Source: JBIIUJ01 sp044340025
GTDB lineage: Bacteria; Pseudomonadota; Alphaproteobacteria; Caulobacterales; Aquidulcibacteraceae
Direction: 5' to 3'
Length of the DNA stretch: 8,268 nt
Assembly: GCA_044340025.1 (NCBI GenBank)
Contig: JBIIUJ010000244.1
Coordinates: forward strand, 1-8,268
Shown here piece by piece: positions 1 through 4,865 of the stretch. The notes under the pieces are model-generated. The model saw only the letters and a program-made list of their open reading frames with translations. It was not told the DNA's origin and made no database searches. Made by a program: the position numbers and the translations under genes. Position 1 is the first letter of the stretch; the number at the start of each line of letters is the position of its first letter.

Positions 1-727
1 GATAGACCCGGTTGCTGATCAGCTTGTAGAGGAAGCCCTTGTCGATCGGCTTGCCGCGCTTGTTCAGCACGCCTTCGGCCGCGAGCGCCTTGGCCAGCGT
101 CGTGGCGGAGCCGATGGCGACGAACCTCTCGAAGATCATCCGGACCGTCGCGGCCTCAGCCTCGTTAACCACCAGCTTGCGGTCGCGCACGTCGTAGCCC
201 AGCGGGACATGGCCGCCCATCCACATGCCGCGCTTGCGGGATGCCGCGACCTTGTCGCGGATGCGCTCGCCGATAACCTCCCTCTCGAACTGCGCGAAGC
301 TCAGGAGGATGTTCAGCGTCAAGCGGCCCATCGAGGTCGTGGTGTTGAACGACTGCGTGACCGAAACGAAGGTCACCTGATTGCGGTCGAAAACCTCGAC
401 CAGCTTGGCGAAGTCCATCAGCGAGCGCGACAGTCGGTCGATCTTGTAGACCATGATCACATCGATCAGACCGGCCTCGACATCCTGGAGAAGGCGCTTC
501 AGGCCGGGACGCTCCAGCGTGCCACCGGAGAAGCCGCCGTCGTCGTAGCGTTCGCGAATGGTGGCCCAGCCTTCGGCCTTCTGGCTCGTCACGAAGGCCT
601 CGCAAGCCTCGCGCTGTGCGTCGAGGCTGTTGAACTCCATGTCGAGCCCTTCCTCGGAGGATTTGCGGGTATAGATGGCGCAGCGCTGGCGGCGCGGCAT
701 GCTAGCGACGGCTTCCTGACGGTTCAT
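1..727 (-). CDS. Serine recombinase (resolvase/invertase family), N-terminal part; runs off left edge
   Basis: Site-specific DNA recombinase that would cut and rejoin DNA through a catalytic serine, typical of integrative elements and prophages. About 242 codons are visible; the open frame has no stop before the left edge, so the C-terminus is missing. The resolvase domain spans roughly residues 14-165. Catalytic Ser23 sits in IYTRKSSEEG; other family signatures are DDGGFSGGTLERPGL (62-76), KIDRLSRSLMDF (95-106) and the helix around LLSFAQFERE with GERIRDKV (141-160). A recombinase (PF07508-like) domain begins near GYDVRDRKLV (172 on) and continues to the edge. This is the large-serine-recombinase layout, which usually exceeds 500 residues. 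ATG at 725-727 overlaps the TGA of the DUF2924 frame upstream (ATGA), so translation is probably coupled. The family is certain; att-site specificity and whether the full gene is intact are unknown. Confidence 0.93.
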   Translation of the reverse strand, partial: MNRQEAVASMPRRQRCAIYTRKSSEEGLDMEFNSLDAQREACEAFVTSQKAEGWATIRERYDDGGFSGGTLERPGLKRLLQDVEAGLIDVIMVYKIDRLSRSLMDFAKLVEVFDRNQVTFVSVTQSFNTTTSMGRLTLNILLSFAQFEREVIGERIRDKVAASRKRGMWMGGHVPLGYDVRDRKLVVNEAEAATVRMIFERFVAIGSATTLAKALAAEGVLNKRGKPIDKGFLYKLISNRVY

Positions 728-1107
728 CGGTCGTCCCTCCGCGCCTCGCGGAGGCCGAAGAAGCGGTAGCCGTTCCACTGCGTGCCGGTGATCGCCCGCG
801 CCACCGCCGATAGCGACTTGAACTTGCGCCCCTGCCAGTCGAAGCCGTCCTTCATCACCGTGACGATGTGCTCCACCCCGTCCCATTCACGCACGAGGCG
901 GGTGCCGACCACCGGGTTGCGGCAATCCGCGATGATCGCCCTGCGCCCGATCTTGCCCTCGATCTCGTCGGCCAGCAGGTTCAACGTCCGGCGCGTCTCG
1001 CGCGAAAGCCCGCCGAGGGTCAGTTCCTGGATCCGGTACCCGAGCCTAAGCTCGAGGTAACTACGGCTGTTGTGAGGTGGTCCCCAAGCGTCAAGACGTG
1101 CGGACAG
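724..1107 (-). pseudogene. DUF2924 protein, 5'-truncated, coupled to the recombinase
   Basis: Small protein of the DUF2924 family, often found directly upstream of serine recombinases in alphaproteobacterial mobile elements; its biochemical role is unknown. Recognisable segments in order are YLELRLGYRIQELTLGGLS, LNLLADEIEGKIGRR, VVGTRLVREWDGVEHIVTV, then DGFDWQGRKFKSLSAVARAI and TGTQWNGYRFFGL near the end. Conserved sequence starts at about PPHNSRSYLE (base 1080 downward). The family normally has some 25-30 more residues before this. Between the in-frame TGA at 1108-1110 and the TTG at 982-984 there is no ATG or GTG, only CTG codons, and starting at the TTG would cut through the conserved domain. 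I therefore call it truncated at the N-terminus. Its stop overlaps the recombinase ATG by 4 bp. Family certain; truncation likely; whether a shortened product is made is unknown. Confidence 0.8.
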
Positions 1108-1260
1108 TCATTCCACGGCTGGCGCGCTGAGGTGGTGCGGGCGCACCAGGAGTTTGCTATCTTCCGGTACGGGGACCGGCGTCTCTTCAAACCTGAAGTC
1201 TGAGGGGGAGACAAGCGTTTCAGATCGGCGCGCCTGCACCCAGCGGCGGTTGATCTCCAT
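1108..1260 (-). pseudogene. N-terminal fragment (50 codons) of a CurA-like NADP-dependent oxidoreductase
   Basis: The frame starting at ATG 1258-1260 reads MEINRRWVQARR, then DFRFEETPVPVPEDSKLLVR and PHHLS. This is the N-terminal pattern of the zinc-independent medium-chain reductases that include E. coli CurA and prostaglandin-reductase-like quinone/enone reductases. In CurA the equivalent stretch reads NRRWVLASRP, then FRLEE, then LLRTVYLSLDPYMRGR. The match stops at the LS codons (about 1126). Only APAVE and a TGA follow, where the family continues with LDPYMRGR and nearly 300 more residues including the Rossmann domain. No catalytic function can remain. The fragment is divergent from the GntR gene and probably belonged to the same catabolic cluster before the break. 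Identification is by eye from remembered family sequence; the fragment is short, so I am fairly but not fully sure. Confidence 0.72.
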
Positions 1261-1338
1261 CCGGCGACGTTTCCCATCTCGACATCGCCGCGCGAGCCTG
1301 GTGCCGTCGTCGGGTTTCGGCCACGGCGCTCGGGTTAT

Positions 1339-1353
1339 ATCGGCTAGGCCGAT
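1339..1353. repeat. Inverted repeat ATCGGC-TAG-GCCGAT
   Basis: Perfect 6-bp arms around a 3-bp centre, located between the predicted leftward start point (about 1389) and the oxidoreductase ATG. It could be an operator or form a small hairpin in the leader transcript. Nothing else in the 1261-1513 gap looks like a gene: the gap of about 250 bp is best read as the shared control region between the divergent oxidoreductase fragment and the GntR gene. Confidence 0.35.
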
Positions 1354-1395
1354 CGAGGCTCCCTGCCGGCGGAAATGATCGGATCTGGCTCGAGC

Positions 1396-1425
1396 ACTAT
1401 AGGGAAACCGCATCAACCACGCCAA
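1396..1425 (-). promoter_or_regulatory. Predicted leftward sigma70-type promoter
   Basis: On the minus strand TTGGCG (1425-1420), an 18-bp spacer and TATAGT (1401-1396) resemble -35 and -10 boxes (4/6 and 5/6 matches). The start point would be near 1389, about 130 nt before the truncated oxidoreductase ATG. Transcription from here would cross the fragment and continue into the DUF2924 frame and the recombinase. This is a by-eye prediction in GC-rich DNA, where AT-rich hexamers are uncommon. Confidence 0.45.
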
Positions 1426-1428
1426 ATG

Positions 1429-1436
1429 TGTCGACA
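1429..1436. promoter_or_regulatory. Palindrome TGTCGACA in the divergent control region, candidate GntR operator
   Basis: A perfect 8-bp palindrome with GT and AC half-sites around CG. FadR-subfamily GntR regulators usually bind short palindromes with GT...AC cores, so this is a candidate autoregulatory site. It sits just upstream of the leftward -35 box and a few bases before an AT-rich TATATT (1440-1445) that could be a rightward -10. Another 8-bp palindrome (GCTCGAGC, 1388-1395) lies nearby. Eight-base palindromes also arise by chance, so the assignment rests mainly on position. Confidence 0.3.
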
Positions 1437-1513
1437 TGTTATATTGAATGCGCAGACATATCGTGCCATCGTGATGAAAGCGGGCGGCGCTCGCAGCCTG
1501 ACAGGGCGGGAAC

Positions 1514-2266
1514 ATGATCGCAGAAAAATCTGGTGATGATGCGGATAGGGATCGTGGGCCGCCCGCGCTGGCCCGGCACATCCGGGCCATGATCCAGTCG
1601 GGCGAGGTGGAGCCTGGCGCACATCTCGGCACGGTCGAGTTGGCCGAGCGCTTCAAAGTCAGTCGCGGCCCGCTGCGCGAGGCGCTTCGGCTGCTGGAAT
1701 CGGCCGGACTGGTTCGGATCATTCCGCAGAAAGGGGCATTCGTGATTACGCTGGATGATCACGAGGTGCAGGAGCTCTTGTCCGTCAGGGAAGTTTTATT
1801 CGCCCTGCTCGCGGAGCGCTGCGCGAAGGCCGCCACCCCGAACGGCCTAGATGCTCTCGGGCGGGTGCTTTCAGAGCTGGAAGCGATAGCTCGTGACCCG
1901 ACCGCGACTGCCAGGGCGTTCCAACTCGCGACTTACCGGTTCGTCGCCCAGATGAACATCATCGTTGGATCGGCTCGGCTCGCGCGGTCCATCCGTGATC
2001 TCAGCATCGGCGCTGCTGAACTCCATGGCCATCTGGCTGTCGCGACCCGCGAAATGCGGATCGCGGACCTGAAAGGCTATCAGAAACTGCTGCGTTTGAT
2101 CGTAGCCGGGGACGGGTCCGCCGCCTTCGTCCAGGCGCGCGCCATGCATGCGCAGGGCGTCGCCCGTGCGGTCGCGCTCAACGCCACGCTGCCGGGCCGG
2201 AGCGGACGAGGCGATAGGGAGGGTTTCGTCCAACGAAAGCGCCGCACGGCCGTGCTTGCGCCGTGA
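1514..2266 (+). CDS. GntR family transcriptional regulator, FadR subfamily (FCD domain)
   Basis: DNA-binding regulator of 250 residues, a usual length for the subfamily. The winged helix-turn-helix covers about residues 15-85: an ALARHIRAMIQSGEVEPGAHL helix region, recognition helix VSRGPLREALRLLESAGL and wing IIPQKGAFV. The all-helical FCD effector domain follows (about 94-220). By-eye alignment puts Thr140 and Val144 where metal-binding FCD domains have Asp and His, and Tyr189 at the next His; only His212 is kept. This suggests a metal-independent ligand pocket. An AGGGCGGG stretch precedes the ATG. The TGA overlaps the GTG of the next gene by 4 bp, so the regulator appears to be in one transcript with the DUF1254 and hotdog genes. 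FadR-type regulators commonly repress organic-acid catabolic genes and respond to pathway acids or CoA esters; the ligand here is unknown. Confidence 0.93.
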   Translation: MIAEKSGDDADRDRGPPALARHIRAMIQSGEVEPGAHLGTVELAERFKVSRGPLREALRLLESAGLVRIIPQKGAFVITLDDHEVQELLSVREVLFALLAERCAKAATPNGLDALGRVLSELEAIARDPTATARAFQLATYRFVAQMNIIVGSARLARSIRDLSIGAAELHGHLAVATREMRIADLKGYQKLLRLIVAGDGSAAFVQARAMHAQGVARAVALNATLPGRSGRGDREGFVQRKRRTAVLAP

Positions 2267-3624
2267 CAGGACGGGTGTCGGGCGGGGATCGGATTCCGGC
2301 GGGCCGGAGTTGCTTGACCCGCCGCCTCTGGCTGGGGGGCGCAATCTCGGTGGGTGCGACCGGGGCGGCCGGCTGCGCGTCGCTTGCGGCCGGTGCGGAT
2401 GACCGCTTCGAAGCCGTCTGCCGCGACCTCTATGTCTATGGTTTTCCGGTTCTCGAAATGGCCCGCGCTCGACAGCGAACCATAGGACCGGCCGCCAATC
2501 GCTGGCGCCATGTCCGGCGGCTCGCCGATGCTGCTTCCAGGGCCGTCACGACGCCCAATAACGATACCCTCTATTCCTCGGCCTGGCTGGACCTGCGTAG
2601 TGGTCCGGTGGAGCTGGCCTATCCGGAAGCCGGGGTTCGGTATCAGTCGATCGCTGTCCTGGACCTGTATTCCAACAATTTCATTGTGATGGGGCCTCGT
2701 CAGACGCAAGGGCTGGCCGGACGCATCCGGCTGGCGGCTCCCGATGACGCGCGCGACAGCGGCGCCCTTCGGGCGCCGACCCCCTGGGTATGGGCCCAGG
2801 TTCGTACGCTGGTTGCAGGCATCGAAGACCTGCCGTCGGCCCATCGGTTGCAGGACGGGCTGCAGATCACGGCGAAGCCGCAGCCTCCTCCCGGGCCCCT
2901 GCCGGAGGCCGCAGATCCATTCGACGAGCTTTGCGCCATCGCCTCCTTGCTGGAGACCGAGGCGCCGCCGCTGCCGCGCGAGGCGCGGCTGAGGGCTGAA
3001 TGGCGGCGCGCGGGCGTCACGCCGGAAGGGCTTTCAGCGTCAGGCGCGAGCCTGCGTACACGCGCTGTGCGCGGGGTCGAGGCCGCCCGCGCCTTGATCG
3101 CCGGGCGCCTCGATCGGAGCAGGCCCGTCTCGGGGTGGATCTATCCCGAGCCCGGTCTCGGGGACTTCGGCCGCGACTATCTCTATCGCGCCTCGATCGC
3201 CACCTGGGGACTGGGCGCGTTGCCGGTCAGAGAGGCTGCGTATTTCCGGGCGGTGGCCGCCGACGGCCGGACCACCTTTGCGGCTGACCGACCGCATGTG
3301 CTGCGCTTCGGCGCCGGAGCTTCGCCGCCCGCGGGGGCTTTCTGGTCGCTCAGCCTCTATGAGGCCCTTGAAGACGGGCGATTGTTCTTTGCGCCCAACC
3401 TGCTCGGCCGCCATGCAATCGGCGACCGGACGCCCGGACTGCTGACCGGCCCGGACGGCTCCCTGACCATCTGGATCGCGGGAGCCGACCCCGGAGGCGA
3501 CAGGCGCGCCAATTGGCTTCCAGCCGCAGGCAGCCGGTTTGCGCTGGTGCTGCGAGCCTACAATCCGGATCCAGTGATGTTCGACGGCCGCTACCGTCTG
3601 CCCCGCATCGAGGAGGTTTCGTGA
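2263..3624 (+). CDS. DUF1254/DUF1214 domain protein with Tat-like signal
   Basis: Family protein of unknown biochemical function carrying both characteristic halves. DUF1254 covers about residues 50-200 and includes YVYGFPVLEMARARQ, the hallmark TPNNDTLYSSAWLDL (97-109 region) and LDLYSNNFIVMGPRQTQG. DUF1214 lies near the C-terminus, with AFWSLSLYEALEDGRLFF (from A359), RHAIGDRTPGL, DGSLTIWI and NWLPA (417-421). The N-terminus reads LTRRLWLGGAISVGATGAAGC: twin Arg (R20-R21), a hydrophobic core and a possible lipobox-like AAGC ending at Cys38, suggesting Tat export, perhaps as a lipoprotein. The start is uncertain. GTG 2263 overlaps the GntR stop (GTGA), while TTG 2314, with GGAG at 2306-2309, would place the twin arginines at residues 3-4 as in many Tat substrates. 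The 3' end overlaps the hotdog gene by 4 bp. Family membership is secure; export is inference. Confidence 0.9.
   Translation: MTGRVSGGDRIPAGRSCLTRRLWLGGAISVGATGAAGCASLAAGADDRFEAVCRDLYVYGFPVLEMARARQRTIGPAANRWRHVRRLADAASRAVTTPNNDTLYSSAWLDLRSGPVELAYPEAGVRYQSIAVLDLYSNNFIVMGPRQTQGLAGRIRLAAPDDARDSGALRAPTPWVWAQVRTLVAGIEDLPSAHRLQDGLQITAKPQPPPGPLPEAADPFDELCAIASLLETEAPPLPREARLRAEWRRAGVTPEGLSASGASLRTRAVRGVEAARALIAGRLDRSRPVSGWIYPEPGLGDFGRDYLYRASIATWGLGALPVREAAYFRAVAADGRTTFAADRPHVLRFGAGASPPAGAFWSLSLYEALEDGRLFFAPNLLGRHAIGDRTPGLLTGPDGSLTIWIAGADPGGDRRANWLPAAGSRFALVLRAYNPDPVMFDGRYRLPRIEEVS
2306..2316 (+). promoter_or_regulatory. Alternative start of the DUF1254 gene: GGAG plus TTG
   Basis: GGAG (2306-2309) lies 4 nt before TTG (2314-2316), in frame with the GTG at 2263. 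Starting here gives an N-terminus MTRRLWLGG, a compact Tat-type n-region. The GTG at 2263 lacks a clear Shine-Dalgarno and would depend on coupling to the GntR stop. Both are plausible. Confidence 0.4.
3611..3616 (+). promoter_or_regulatory. Ribosome binding site fixing the hotdog gene start
   Basis: AGGAGG, a full anti-Shine-Dalgarno match, 4 nt before GTG 3621-3623. It lies inside the last codons of the DUF1254 gene. It decides the start against the in-frame alternative 108 nt upstream, and suggests the third gene is translated at least as well as the second. Confidence 0.8.
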
Positions 3625-4592
3625 GACAGATAGATGAACCCGGGCCGCCCTTTGCGACGACGGTCGCCGAACACCAGAACGCGGATGGCGCGCCGGTCCT
3701 GACCGGTCCTTGGCGTCATCCCGTCAATCTGCTGAAGCAGCAAACTTACGCAGATCATGCTTCGATCCATGATGACGCAACCGCTCAACGCCTTGGGTTC
3801 CGAGGCGGAACGATCGAGGGGCCGACACATTTCAGTCAGTTTGCTCCACTCCTGCTGCGAGCGTTCGGGCTTGCGTGGTTTGAGGCCGGCTTCATCTCGG
3901 CCAGCTACCGGCAAGCAAGTTATGAGGGTGAGGCCGTGCAGGCGCATGTGACGCCGCGCGGAGCAGATCGGGCTGACGTTGCCTTGCTGAAGTCGGACGG
4001 CTCGGTCGTGCTGCTCGGCGATGCAGGTGTCGGCAGTGGTTCGGGGCAGGGCGCAGTGCGGCAACGGCTGGCCCGGGCGCGTCCCCTGGCCGAGCCGCGG
4101 ATCCTTGCGGGCTGCTACATCGGACAGCAGGCGACGGACGTATGCGTACGAATGAACCGCAACGACAGCATGGGAGACCTCTATCCATTCAGCCTTGCCG
4201 ACAAGCTGGACGTGATCACGGAGCCGAGCCCTTGGTACACAGAAGGAGTGAGCACGCCTTGGGGCGGACCGATCCTGCCGATCGAGATGGCGAGCGTGCT
4301 GTGCCAGTCCGTGGCGGACCGCGATCCTTTCCCGATCCACCAGCCAGTCGTCGGTTTGTTCGCCGATCAGGAGATCGTGCTGCTGGACGGTCCGCTCCAT
4401 CCTGGCGTTGCATATCGGTTGTCCCGCGAGATCGTCGCCCTGAGCGAAACTCCCCGAACGGAGTCGGTCTGGATCCTGACCCGGATCCGGGATGCATCGA
4501 CCGATCAGCTTAAGGGCGAAATGCTGCTCAATCAGGCCTTTCTGAAAGCCTCCTCCAGCCTGTACGAGTCGCAGCCGGACGCCGCTTCCTAA
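3621..4592 (+). CDS. Double-hotdog MaoC-like acyl-CoA hydratase family protein
   Basis: 323-residue protein predicted to have a tandem hotdog fold. The first half carries QTYADHASIHDDATAQRLGF (41-60), which fits the (R)-enoyl-CoA hydratase pattern D-x-N-P-[LIV]-H-x-D: Asp45 and His50 have the right spacing for the catalytic dyad, although the Asn and Pro are replaced by Ala and Ser. FRGGTIEGPTHFSQF and WFEAGFISASYRQASYEGE follow. The second half (about 205-315) contains WGGPILPIEMASVLCQS and HQPVVGLFADQEIVLLDGP, then the end MLLNQAFLKASSSLY, without an obvious dyad. The GTG start at 3621 is chosen because a perfect AGGAGG (3611-3616) precedes it and it overlaps the DUF1254 stop (GTGA). The frame is open further upstream, but those residues look non-native. 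Likely role: hydration of an enoyl-CoA, or CoA-ester binding, in the cytoplasm. Fold likely; activity inferred. Confidence 0.82.
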   Translation: MRQIDEPGPPFATTVAEHQNADGAPVLTGPWRHPVNLLKQQTYADHASIHDDATAQRLGFRGGTIEGPTHFSQFAPLLLRAFGLAWFEAGFISASYRQASYEGEAVQAHVTPRGADRADVALLKSDGSVVLLGDAGVGSGSGQGAVRQRLARARPLAEPRILAGCYIGQQATDVCVRMNRNDSMGDLYPFSLADKLDVITEPSPWYTEGVSTPWGGPILPIEMASVLCQSVADRDPFPIHQPVVGLFADQEIVLLDGPLHPGVAYRLSREIVALSETPRTESVWILTRIRDASTDQLKGEMLLNQAFLKASSSLYESQPDAAS

Positions 4593-4629
4593 AGAGTTTG
4601 CTGGACAGGGACCCGGCTCGATGCTGCGC

Positions 4630-4704
4630 CGGCCGCCCCACGGCCGCATCAGGCATTGCGCTTCCAGGGCTGCGCCGCGGTGGTGCCGGCGTCGGCCCCA
4701 CCAC
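4630..4704. other. Two possible stem-loops after the hotdog gene
   Basis: CGGCCG-CCCCA-CGGCCG (4630-4646) and GTGGTG...CACCAC (4680-4704, with inner CCG/CGG pairing) lie 38 and 88 nt after the TAA. They could slow or end transcription of the GntR operon, but no T-run follows either, so neither meets the usual intrinsic-terminator pattern. I see no gene in 4593-4740. Confidence 0.25.
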
Positions 4705-4720
4705 ATGCGATCCAGAGCTG

Positions 4721-4749
4721 TTGACCCGCCATTCCTATTAAGTGATACT
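4721..4749 (+). promoter_or_regulatory. Predicted sigma70-type promoter for the acyl-CoA synthetase operon
   Basis: TTGACC (4721-4726, 5/6 to consensus), a 17-bp spacer and GATACT (4744-4749, 4/6) give a well-spaced promoter in the only AT-rich patch of the 273-bp gap. Predicted transcription start is near 4756, leaving a leader of about 110 nt before the ATG at 4866. Confidence 0.55.
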
Positions 4750-4760
4750 ATTTCGTATCA
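4743..4760. promoter_or_regulatory. Inverted repeat TGATAC-N6-GTATCA over the -10 box, probable operator
   Basis: Perfect 6-bp arms with a 6-bp centre (TATTTC). The repeat covers the predicted -10 hexamer and the start point, the classic position for a repressor site. The 18-bp symmetrical form suits a dimeric regulator such as a TetR or GntR protein. No second copy was noticed in the control region of the GntR gene, so this site may answer to a regulator encoded elsewhere. Confidence 0.5.
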
Positions 4761-4865
4761 TTTGACATCGCTTGGACGAGCGCTGCGTCAGCGGCGCGAC
4801 GGGAAAGACAGGATGGTCAGTCGCCGCCTCCATCGCAGCAAGAACCGCAGCCTGCCGGAGGCACC

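Noticed and set aside
209..769. A plus-strand ORF of 186 codons
   Set aside because: It is antisense to the clearly recognisable serine recombinase and shows no family motif.
724..984. An 86-codon minus-strand ORF starting at TTG as a complete small gene
   Set aside because: DUF2924 family sequence continues upstream of this TTG to at least 1080, so it is an internal codon of a truncated gene.
1261..1722. Upstream extension of the minus-strand frame that contains the reductase fragment
   Set aside because: Reductase similarity begins at the ATG at 1260; beyond it the frame runs through the control region and antisense to the GntR helix-turn-helix, with no recognisable sequence.
2080..2844. 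A minus-strand ORF of 254 codons
   Set aside because: Antisense to the GntR and DUF1254 genes, with an arginine- and proline-rich composition typical of GC-rich shadow frames.
3591..4706. A long minus-strand ORF of 371 codons
   Set aside because: It covers the hotdog gene on the opposite strand. The plus strand has a perfect Shine-Dalgarno, a coupled start and recognisable motifs; the minus frame has none.
4762..4767. Perfect TTGACA as an alternative -35 box
   Set aside because: No acceptable -10 hexamer lies 16-18 bp downstream (the sequence there is GC-rich); the TTGACC/GATACT pair upstream is better spaced.
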